From an uncultured Pseudomonadota bacterium (GTDB taxonomy: Bacteria; Pseudomonadota; Gammaproteobacteria; Burkholderiales; Thiobacillaceae): DNA of 12,404 nt. The stretch is from positions 1 to 12,404 of the forward strand of contig CAIXFP010000521.1 of NCBI GenBank assembly GCA_903918705.1. Reading direction: 5' to 3'. The position numbers and the translations under genes were made by a program. The notes below the pieces were generated by a model. It was not told where the DNA came from, made no database searches, and saw nothing but the letters and a program-made list of their open reading frames with translations. Position 1 is the stretch's first letter. Each line of letters starts with the position of its first letter. Below are positions 1-6,296 of the stretch, one piece after another.

Positions 1-581
1 GTTCCCTGCCGGGCGAAGGGAAGACCTTCACCTCCATCAGTCTGGCCATCAGCATGGCCACGGAACTGGAACACACGGTGCTTTTGGTCGATGCCGACGT
101 GTCGAAATCCGCTGTCATGCGCTATCTCGGCCTCAAGGCGAAACGCGGCCTGATCGATGTTCTGCGGGATCCCGGCCTGCCGCTGTCGGATGTGCTGGTC
201 AAGACCAATATCGCCAAGCTCACGGTTTTGCCCGCGGGTGACAGCATCGTCCACGCGACGGAATTGCTCGCGAGTTCCGCGATGAAAAACTTTGTGCGTG
301 ACATCGCCAACCGCTACCCCGACCGCATCGTGATATTCGACAGCCCGCCCCTACTGTCCACCAGCGAAGCCTCGGTGCTGGCGACCTACATGGGCCAGAT
401 CGTTTTTGTCGTGGAGGCGGAACGTACCCCCCAGGACGCGATTACCGATGCGCTGGAACGCCTGGCTGATTGCGATCACGTCGGCCTCGTGCTCAACAAA
501 TTCTCGGCCGGGAGCGGTTCCGGAGATTACGGTTTCGGCTACGGCTACGGTGGTTATGGCGAGTACGCTCCTGAGCCATAG
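1..581 (+). CDS. XrtA-associated tyrosine autokinase (BY-kinase), 3' part
   Basis: The gene runs in from the left edge; the first whole codon is at base 3 and about 192 residues are visible. The window opens inside the Walker A motif (SLPGEGKT), followed by the Walker A' motif (VLLVDADVSKS) and Walker B (IVIFDSPPLL). This order is diagnostic of the MinD-like bacterial tyrosine kinases (Wzc C-terminal domain, CpsD, EpsB types). The C-terminus is a glycine/tyrosine-rich tail (GDYGFGYGYGGYGEY), matching the tyrosine cluster that these kinases autophosphorylate. In EPS loci such kinases act at the inner membrane with a chain-length (Wzz-like) partner to control polymerisation and export; that partner would lie upstream, outside the window. 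An ATG at 54 lies inside the P-loop domain and is not the real start. The 3' end overlaps the next gene by 26 bases. The XrtA-specific subfamily (TIGR03018 type) is assigned from context. Confidence 0.93.
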   Translation, partial: SLPGEGKTFTSISLAISMATELEHTVLLVDADVSKSAVMRYLGLKAKRGLIDVLRDPGLPLSDVLVKTNIAKLTVLPAGDSIVHATELLASSAMKNFVRDIANRYPDRIVIFDSPPLLSTSEASVLATYMGQIVFVVEAERTPQDAITDALERLADCDHVGLVLNKFSAGSGSGDYGFGYGYGGYGEYAPEP

Positions 582-2259
582 CGTCTTGCAACGGTTGCTC
601 TGTTGCCTTCTCTGGCTGTTTTCCGCAACGGCGTTCGCGGCCAGCGACTGGAAAGCCGCGGCCGGGGTCAATCTGTCCGAGCGCTATACCGACAACGTCG
701 ATCTGACGGCGAATGGCGGCCAATCCGCTTTCATCAGCGAGGTGACACCCACGGTGTCCCTGAGTCGGCAGGGCAAGAGAGGGAGCGCCAACCTGACCTA
801 TAGCTTGACGGACCGGCTCTATGATTCCGGCAAGAACGACCTGACCCAGTCCCTCAATGCCGCCATGCAGGTCGAACCGGTGACCGGGGTGATGAAGCTC
901 GCCGGCAATGCGCAAATCAGCCAGCAATACGCATCGCAGTTCGCGCCGGCGTCCCAGGATGTTTACCAGACCAACGGGAACCGGGTCGAGACTCGTTCGG
1001 TATCGCTCACCCCCAGCCTGCACAACGAGCTGTTCGACCGCGGCCTCATCACCGACACCAGTCTGGGCCTGAGCTACGCCAGTGCCGGAGGCAACACGCT
1101 GGGTACCAGCTTCGGCAACAACCTGGCCTTCTCTGCGAAGAACGGGCCCAGGCCTGGGCCATGGGCCTATTCGGCGAGCGCCAGCCGCAACAGCAGCGAT
1201 AGCAACGGCGCCCCCACCACGGTGATCCTTAATGACAGCTATCACGTCGGCTATGCCGTCTACAAAAGGACACAGATATTTTTTGACGGTGGTTATAACG
1301 GCAGCCAGGGCGCGTCCACCTTGCAGGGGCAGGGGGGCAGCTATGCCGTGGCCGGCGTCAACTGGATTCCGGCCAACTATTTCACCCTCACGGCAACCGC
1401 CGGCCGCAGCAGCGGCAGCAAGACCTATGGCCTGAGCGGCACCTGGAAACCCAACCCGAAGTTCGGCCTTGCCGCAACCCTGGGCAAGCGCGACAACGCC
1501 AATTCCTACAGCCTGAGCGGCAACTGGACGCCTTCCGTGTTGACTGCCTTTTCCGCCTCGGCCCAGAAGAACTTCGACTCCGGCACCTTCGGCGTCGATA
1601 CCATCAGCAACGGCCTGTCGTCCTACGGCATGACCTCTTACGCGCTCAACCTCAACCATCGCGTGCGGCGCGCCGTGGTAGGGCTGAACTACACGGAATC
1701 GGTGGTGAATGCCGCGCAGCAATTCAACCAGATGGTCGCCTTCCCGTATTACCTTTGCGACACCAACCTGGGCGTCGGTGTTCCCAACTATGTGTTCCAG
1801 CCCGTCGTGCCGGGGCAACCGATGCCGAATGGATGCACGCCGGTTTCCGTGCTGGCGCCGATCTCCCAGGTGCTGAACCAGACGACTTACAACAAGACCT
1901 GGGCCGGCACCCTGAACTTCGAACTGGGCCGGAGCAGCCTTGCCTTCACCCTGAGCCAGACACACCGGCTATACCTGTCCACCACCAATCAGACAGACCA
2001 GGACAGCAGCTTTTCCGCAAACTGGGCGCTACCGCTTTCCGGACGCACATCAACCAGCGTCGGCACGACCTGGAGCACGGCGCAGGCTGCAACACAAAAT
2101 AGCGATACTTACGCGCTTTACTGGACTTTGGCGCACCAGATCAGCCCGCATGTGTCGAGCAATTTCAGCGCGCGCCATTCGGAACAGAGGACCAATGTGG
2201 CGAGCACCGGCAACATCAGGGAAAACTCCGTCAGCGCCCAACTCGGTATGACTTTCTGA
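556..2259 (+). CDS. PEP-CTERM system-associated outer-membrane beta-barrel protein (TIGR03016 type)
   Basis: A 567-residue protein. I chose the ATG at 556 because it begins a convincing signal peptide: short N-region, hydrophobic core LLCCLLWLF, then ATAFA before ASDWK, with cleavage near residue 28. The open frame reaches upstream to 406, but only inside the kinase gene, where it is a shadow. The mature part is rich in alternating polar/aromatic residues (NLSERYTDNVDL, SLGLSYASAG, GTLNFELG) and ends in phenylalanine (QLGMTF), as expected for a BamA-inserted beta-barrel. A run of repeated strand units covers roughly residues 262-345. The only two mature cysteines, at about 401 and 427, flank a Gly/Pro-rich loop. 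By position it matches the TIGR03016 barrel of XrtA EPS loci, proposed to serve at the outer membrane in EPS export or attachment; its function is not established. GC content looks somewhat lower than in the genes downstream. Confidence 0.88.
   Translation: MASTLLSHSVLQRLLCCLLWLFSATAFAASDWKAAAGVNLSERYTDNVDLTANGGQSAFISEVTPTVSLSRQGKRGSANLTYSLTDRLYDSGKNDLTQSLNAAMQVEPVTGVMKLAGNAQISQQYASQFAPASQDVYQTNGNRVETRSVSLTPSLHNELFDRGLITDTSLGLSYASAGGNTLGTSFGNNLAFSAKNGPRPGPWAYSASASRNSSDSNGAPTTVILNDSYHVGYAVYKRTQIFFDGGYNGSQGASTLQGQGGSYAVAGVNWIPANYFTLTATAGRSSGSKTYGLSGTWKPNPKFGLAATLGKRDNANSYSLSGNWTPSVLTAFSASAQKNFDSGTFGVDTISNGLSSYGMTSYALNLNHRVRRAVVGLNYTESVVNAAQQFNQMVAFPYYLCDTNLGVGVPNYVFQPVVPGQPMPNGCTPVSVLAPISQVLNQTTYNKTWAGTLNFELGRSSLAFTLSQTHRLYLSTTNQTDQDSSFSANWALPLSGRTSTSVGTTWSTAQAATQNSDTYALYWTLAHQISPHVSSNFSARHSEQRTNVASTGNIRENSVSAQLGMTF
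1145..1160. repeat. Perfect 16-bp GC-rich palindrome inside the barrel gene
   Basis: The bases GGCCCAGGCCTGGGCC equal their own reverse complement. A further GGGCC follows at 1163-1167 and GGGCCC covers 1144-1149, so GGCC-type sites are dense here. It encodes part of a Gly/Pro turn (NGPRPGPW) between predicted strands. No function is claimed. It could form a small cruciform or simply reflect GC-rich codons in a turn. Confidence 0.6.
1387..1589 (+). repeat. Tandem beta-strand repeat units coded in the barrel gene
   Basis: Two neighbouring 27-codon units align without gaps: ATAGRSSGSKTYGLSGTW and ATLGKRDNANSYSLSGNW, each followed by P at the same place. At DNA level the shared core CTGAGCGGCA lies at 1432 and again at 1513, exactly 81 bases apart. 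A looser related unit precedes them (YAVAGVNWIP, then ATAGR). This looks like duplication of a beta-hairpin, a common way for outer-membrane barrels to gain strands. Confidence 0.6.
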
Positions 2260-2266
2260 GTAGACC

Positions 2267-3268
2267 ATGTACGAAAGCTACTACCACCTGCGGGACAAAC
2301 CGTTCCAACTCAATCCGGACCCGCGCTTCTTCTTCGCCAGCCGGGGCCACAAGCGTGCCTTTGCCTACCTGGAGTATGGCCTGTCGCTGGGGGAGGGCTT
2401 CATCGTCATCACCGGAGAGGTTGGCGCCGGCAAGACGACCCTGGCCAAAAGCCTCCTGCGCAAACTGGAAAGCGGCATCTACGTGATCGCGCAACTGGTC
2501 AGCACCCAGCTCGCCGCCGACGACGCCCTGCGCAGCATCGCCGCCGCCTTCGGCCTCAACGCCGAAGGCAGCACCAAATCCGCGGTGCTGAAACACCTGG
2601 AAGACTTTCTGCGCATGACCGTGCGCCAGGGCCAACGGCCCTTGCTCATCGTCGATGAAGCCCAGAATCTGGACCGCAGCGCGATCGAGGAATTGCGCAT
2701 GCTGTCCAACTTCCACGAAGGCGACAAACCGCTACTGCAATCCTTCCTACTCGGCCAGCCGGAGTTTCGCGAAACGCTGCAAAGCCCGGAGATGCTGCAA
2801 TTGCGGCAGCGGGTGATCGCCTCCTACCATCTGGGCCCGCTGGATCGCATGGAAACCACCCAATACATCATGCATCGCCTGAAAACCGCCGGCTGGCAGG
2901 GTTCGCCGTCGTTTTCCGAGGATGCCTTCGACGCCGTGTTTCAGTTCACCGAGGGCGTGCCGCGGCGTATCAACACCCTGTGCGACCGCATCCTGCTGTT
3001 CGGATACCTGGAAGAACGTCCGCATCTCGATGCGGCCGCGGTGCGGGAAGTGATCGGCGACCTGCGTCAGGAAGTCCACCACCAGCAACCCCATGAAGTG
3101 GCGGCGGAATTGCCGGCCGCGCCGCTGCCGGCGACCGCGGTAGCCGATCCCGCCCTCCAGGAGGGTCTGGAGACGCGACTGGTCGCCATCGAACGATCCC
3201 TCAACCGCCTCATTCCTTTGGTGCGCAAGGTGCTTTATACGGTCAGCCTGGGCAAGGAGCACGAATGA
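2267..3268 (+). CDS. XrtA-associated ExeA-like AAA ATPase (TIGR03015 type)
   Basis: A 333-residue protein starting MYESYYHLRDKPFQLNPDP, the hallmark N-terminus of ExeA/GspA-like AAA ATPases. Walker A is GEVGAGKTT (residues 50-58) and Walker B LLIVDEAQNL (126-135). GQPEF (163-167) and QLRQRV (179-184) match the sensor and arginine positions of the family, and VPRRINTLCDR (231-241) lies in the lid. Residues after about 270 form a tail not needed for the AAA core: a Pro/Ala-rich stretch, then an amphipathic helix-like segment (LETRLVAIERSLNRLI). The usual XrtA-associated ATPase is, from memory, about 270 residues, so this one seems extended. There is no transmembrane segment. It starts 7 bases after the barrel gene, with no good Shine-Dalgarno, and its stop overlaps the wecB start. 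It probably powers or regulates EPS assembly; its exact role is not known. Confidence 0.93.
   Translation: MYESYYHLRDKPFQLNPDPRFFFASRGHKRAFAYLEYGLSLGEGFIVITGEVGAGKTTLAKSLLRKLESGIYVIAQLVSTQLAADDALRSIAAAFGLNAEGSTKSAVLKHLEDFLRMTVRQGQRPLLIVDEAQNLDRSAIEELRMLSNFHEGDKPLLQSFLLGQPEFRETLQSPEMLQLRQRVIASYHLGPLDRMETTQYIMHRLKTAGWQGSPSFSEDAFDAVFQFTEGVPRRINTLCDRILLFGYLEERPHLDAAAVREVIGDLRQEVHHQQPHEVAAELPAAPLPATAVADPALQEGLETRLVAIERSLNRLIPLVRKVLYTVSLGKEHE
3254..3259 (+). promoter_or_regulatory. Ribosome binding site of wecB
   Basis: AAGGAG lies 5 bases before the ATG at 3265, inside the last codons of the ATPase gene. It supports this start and the ATGA overlap. Confidence 0.75.
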
Positions 3269-4368
3269 CGACAGAAGTGCTGTGCGTGGTGGGCGCGCGC
3301 CCGAACTTCATGAAGATCGCCCCCCTCATGGCCGCCTTCGCGGCGCGGCCCATTGCCGCGAAACTGGTCCACACCGGGCAGCACTACGACCCGGCCATGA
3401 GCGACAGTTTTTTCGAACAACTCGGCATTCCGCGCCCGGACGTCAACCTCGAAGTCGGATCGAGCAGCCATGCGGCGCAGACCGCCGACATCATGCGCGC
3501 CTTCGAGCCGGTGCTGGACGTGCAGCAGCCGCGCGCCGTGCTGGTGGTGGGCGACGTCAACTCCACCATCGCCTGCGCCCTGGTGGCGGCCAAGAAGAAC
3601 ATCAAGGTCATCCATGTGGAGGCCGGCTTGCGCAGCGATGACCGCCGCATGCCGGAGGAGATCAACCGGATTCTCACCGACCAGCTTTCCGATCTTCTCT
3701 ACACCACCGAACGCACTGCCCTGGACAACCTTTTGCGCGAAGGGATCGCGGCGGAGCGCGTCCAGTTCGTCGGCAACGTCATGATCGACACCCTGCGCGC
3801 CCACCTGGATCGGGCCGTACCGGCAGCCACCACCCTGGGTGGGAAACCGCCCCGCGGCTATGCCGTAGTGACGCTGCATCGCCCGTCCAACGTCGACTCT
3901 CCGGCCATATTGCAGCGCTTGCTGGAAACCCTGGCCGAAGTGGCCCGCACGCTCGACGTGGTGTTTCCCATCCACCCGCGCACCCGCGCGGCGGCCGAGC
4001 GCCTGGGCCTCTCCGGCTTGCTGGCGGCGCCCGGCATGCGCCTGCTGGCGCCCCTGGGCTATCTGGAAATGCTCGGATTGATGCGAGACGCCACCCTGGT
4101 CATCACCGATTCCGGCGGTCTCCAGGAAGAGACCACGGCGCTGGGGGTGCCCTGCATCACCGTGCGTGAGAATACCGAGCGGCCCATCACCATCGCCGAG
4201 GGGACCAATACTCTCACCGGGCCGGACCCGGAAAAAATCCTCGCCTGTTTCCGGGAAATCCTCGCCAACGGCGGCAAGCGCGGACGCAACCCGGAATACT
4301 GGGACGGCCAGGCCGCCGTGCGCATCGCCGCCCACCTGCGCGGCTGGCTCGACGCCGGGAGTGCATGA
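3265..4368 (+). CDS. wecB: Non-hydrolysing UDP-N-acetylglucosamine 2-epimerase
   Basis: A 367-residue cytoplasmic enzyme of normal family length that interconverts UDP-GlcNAc and UDP-ManNAc, the precursor of ManNAc-containing polymers. Visible family motifs are VVGARPNFMKIAPL (8-21), HTGQHYD (36-42), VVGDVNS (94-100), HVEAGLRS (117-124), PEEINR (130-135), the histidine of TLHRPSNVD (203-211), PIHPRT (235-240), and TDSGGLQEE (281-289) with TVRENTERP (299-307) in the nucleotide-binding half. D97, E119, E131 and H205 correspond to the acidic and histidine residues known to matter in E. coli WecB. The E. coli enzyme differs around the histidine, but the HRPSN form is a natural variant. It starts in a 4-base ATGA overlap with the ATPase and ends in another with the deacetylase, so translation is probably coupled. 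A dehydrogenase (WecC) to make ManNAc uronate is not in the window. Confidence 0.96.
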   Translation: MTTEVLCVVGARPNFMKIAPLMAAFAARPIAAKLVHTGQHYDPAMSDSFFEQLGIPRPDVNLEVGSSSHAAQTADIMRAFEPVLDVQQPRAVLVVGDVNSTIACALVAAKKNIKVIHVEAGLRSDDRRMPEEINRILTDQLSDLLYTTERTALDNLLREGIAAERVQFVGNVMIDTLRAHLDRAVPAATTLGGKPPRGYAVVTLHRPSNVDSPAILQRLLETLAEVARTLDVVFPIHPRTRAAAERLGLSGLLAAPGMRLLAPLGYLEMLGLMRDATLVITDSGGLQEETTALGVPCITVRENTERPITIAEGTNTLTGPDPEKILACFREILANGGKRGRNPEYWDGQAAVRIAAHLRGWLDAGSA

Positions 4369-5213
4369 GCCCGATCACCAACGTGATGAGCGTCGACGTG
4401 GAAGATTACTTTCAGGTCGGCGCCTTCGAACACACCATCGCCCGCGACGCCTGGGGCCGCTGGCCATGCCGGGTGGAGGCCAACGTCGCGCGCATCCTCG
4501 CCCTGTTCGCGCGCCACGACGTTCGCGCCACCTTCTTCACCCTGGGCTGGATCGCCCAGCGTTATCCCGCGGTGGTGCGCGCCATCGCCGCCGCCGGCCA
4601 TGAAATCGCCAGCCACGGTTATGGCCACCAGCGGGTGAGCGAACTGACCCCCACCGCCTTCCGGGAGGACGTGGCCAGCGCCAAGAAACTGCTGGAAGAT
4701 CTGGCCGGCGGCGCCGTGGCGGGGTATCGCGCCCCCAGCTTTTCCATCGGCCGCGACAATCTCTGGGCCCTGGACGTGCTGGCCGAGGCCGGCTACCGCT
4801 ACAGTTCCAGCATCTACCCGATTGCCCACGACCATTACGGCATGCCGGAGGCGCCACGCTTCCCCTATCGTCCCGCCTCCTGCCCCGGCCTGCTGGAAAT
4901 GCCGCCCACCACGGTACATCTGGCCGGGCGCAACCTGCCGGCGGCGGGGGGCGGCTACTTCCGCCTGCTGCCCTATGCCGTGTCGCGCTGGCTGATCGGC
5001 CGGGTCAACCACGGCGAGCGGCGTCCCGCCATGTTCTATTTCCACCCCTGGGAAATTGATCCCGGGCAGCCGCGAGTGCCGGGCGCCCCGCTTAGAAGCC
5101 GCTTCCGCCACTACACCCATCTGGCCCGCATGGAAGCCAAACTGGACCGACTCTGCGCCGATTTCCGCTGGGGCCGCGCCGACCAGGTCTATGCAAGGGA
5201 AATCGCGCAATGA
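4365..5213 (+). CDS. XrtA-associated polysaccharide deacetylase (NodB fold with DUF3473 tail)
   Basis: A 282-residue protein with the NodB/CE4 pattern: SVDVEDY (9-15) carries the catalytic and metal aspartates (D11, D14), ATFFTLGW follows (55-62), SHGYGHQ (83-89) gives the metal-binding H84 and H88, and YRAPSFSI (121-128) is motif 3 with R122. The C-terminal YFHPWEIDPGQPR (225-237) is the DUF3473 signature of the XrtA-associated subfamily (TIGR03006). It would remove N-acetyl groups from an amino sugar in the EPS or its lipid-linked intermediate. I see no signal peptide, so it probably acts in the cytoplasm or needs a partner; that is inference. The start at 4365 overlaps the wecB stop as ATGA, with GGGAG 3 bases upstream. 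The next in-frame ATG, at residue 8, would cut close to the first motif, so 4365 is preferred. Confidence 0.94.
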   Translation: MSPITNVMSVDVEDYFQVGAFEHTIARDAWGRWPCRVEANVARILALFARHDVRATFFTLGWIAQRYPAVVRAIAAAGHEIASHGYGHQRVSELTPTAFREDVASAKKLLEDLAGGAVAGYRAPSFSIGRDNLWALDVLAEAGYRYSSSIYPIAHDHYGMPEAPRFPYRPASCPGLLEMPPTTVHLAGRNLPAAGGGYFRLLPYAVSRWLIGRVNHGERRPAMFYFHPWEIDPGQPRVPGAPLRSRFRHYTHLARMEAKLDRLCADFRWGRADQVYAREIAQ

Positions 5214-6244
5214 CCCCGCTGACCGTCCGCGCCGCCACCGCCGCCGATGCCGTCGCCTGGGACGCTTACGTGCTGGGCGCGCCCGGCGGCACCTTCTTCC
5301 ATCGTTTCGGCTGGCGCCGGGTAATCGAGGAATCCCTGCGCCAGCCCTGCCACTTCCTCCTGGCGGAACGAGCGGGACGCATCGAGGGTGTGTTGCCCCT
5401 GGGGGAGGTCAGGAGCGTGTTGTTCGGCCACACCCTGATCTCCATGCCCTACAGCGTGTACGGCGGCATCGTCGCCGACACGGCGGAAGCCGGCCTGGCG
5501 CTGGACGGCGCGGCGCGGGAACTGGCGGACCGGCTGGGCGTGGGGCACCTGGAATACCGCGACCGTGACGCCGCCGCGCATCCCGACTGGCCCACGACCG
5601 ACCTTTACGCCACTTTCCGCAAGGCTCTGGATCCGGAAGTCGAGAAGAACCTGCAGGCGATCCCGCGCAAGCAGCGCGCCATGGTGCGCAAGGGCATCAA
5701 GGCCGGACTGAAGAGCGAAGTCGAGCGCGATCTTGCCCGCTTCTATCCCGCCTTCTGCGAAAGCTGGCATCGCCTGGGCACCCCGGTCTTTCCCCGGCGT
5801 TACTTCGCCCTTCTGCTGGAGGAGTTCGGCGACGATCTGGACATCGTCACTGTCACCCAGGACGGCCGCGTGGTGTGCTGTGTGATGAACTATTACTTCC
5901 GCGAGGAAGTCTGGCCCTATTTCGCCGGCATCACCGCCGCCGCCCGAGCCGTGGCCGGCAGCGACTTCATGTACTGGGAAGTGATGCGCCTGGCGGTGGA
6001 GCGGGGCTGCCGCCTGTTCGACTTCGGCCGCAGCAAGGCCGGCACCGGCTCCTGGGATTTCAAGCACAACTGGGGCTTCGAGCCGCAACCGTTGCATTAT
6101 GGCTACCACCTGGTGCGCGCCGCGGCGGTGCCGGAGAACAACCCCAACAACCCCACGTACCGGCTGTTCATCAAGGCCTGGCAAAGCATGCCGCGGCCGC
6201 TGGCGAATTTCCTCGGCCCGCACATCATCCGGCAACTGGGGTAA
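5210..6244 (+). CDS. FemAB family XrtA/PEP-CTERM-associated protein (GNAT-like)
   Basis: A 344-residue protein matching the FemAB-like/Acetyltransf_6 group found in XrtA loci (TIGR03019 type). It has two GNAT-like halves. The second contains the basic stretch IPRKQRAMVRKGIKAGL (151-167) and the strongly conserved LFDFGRSKAGTG (269-280) followed by FKHNWGFEPQPLHY (284-297). The ending YRLFIKAWQSMPRPLANFLGP is also typical. FemABX enzymes add amino acids from aminoacyl-tRNA to peptidoglycan; the EPS-locus relatives are thought to modify the polymer or a precursor with an amino acid or acyl group, but the substrate is not known. It starts in an ATGA overlap with the deacetylase, with AAGGGA 9 bases upstream. 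It ends with TAA at 6242-6244 and does not overlap the next gene, unlike most junctions here. Confidence 0.93.
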   Translation: MTPLTVRAATAADAVAWDAYVLGAPGGTFFHRFGWRRVIEESLRQPCHFLLAERAGRIEGVLPLGEVRSVLFGHTLISMPYSVYGGIVADTAEAGLALDGAARELADRLGVGHLEYRDRDAAAHPDWPTTDLYATFRKALDPEVEKNLQAIPRKQRAMVRKGIKAGLKSEVERDLARFYPAFCESWHRLGTPVFPRRYFALLLEEFGDDLDIVTVTQDGRVVCCVMNYYFREEVWPYFAGITAAARAVAGSDFMYWEVMRLAVERGCRLFDFGRSKAGTGSWDFKHNWGFEPQPLHYGYHLVRAAAVPENNPNNPTYRLFIKAWQSMPRPLANFLGPHIIRQLG

Positions 6245-6261
6245 TCCGGTGCGGGAAGCCA

Positions 6262-6296
6262 GGGACATGGGGCAAGGGCAAAGCGGGGAGGAGGGC
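6262..6296 (+). repeat. Degenerate G-rich heptanucleotide repeat at the FemAB / sugar transferase 1 junction
   Basis: Reading in steps of seven from 6262 gives GGGACAT, GGGGCAA, GGGCAAA, GCGGGGA, GGAGGGC. The first three units are clearly related and the last two loosely so. The array contains the chosen ATG of sugar transferase 1 (6267) and codes for its low-complexity N-terminus (MGQGQSGEEG). The complementary strand has the TTGCCCC-like form. It resembles the better-preserved heptamer array at 10221-10255. Confidence 0.45.

Noticed and set aside
406..555. Upstream extension of the barrel gene to an ATG at 406
   Set aside because: It lies inside the kinase reading frame, has no signal-peptide character and would bury the real signal peptide at residue 51.
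493..1965. Minus-strand open frame of 490 codons opposite the barrel gene
   Set aside because: The + strand has a signal peptide, strand pattern and C-terminal phenylalanine. The antisense product is low-complexity and resembles no family.
2260..2266. Promoter between the barrel and ATPase genes
   Set aside because: The gap is only 7 bases and no -10/-35 pair is convincing in the preceding coding end.
4059..5210. Minus-strand open frame of 383 codons across wecB and the deacetylase
   Set aside because: It crosses two strongly supported genes and has no recognisable motifs. It is explained by GC-rich codon structure.
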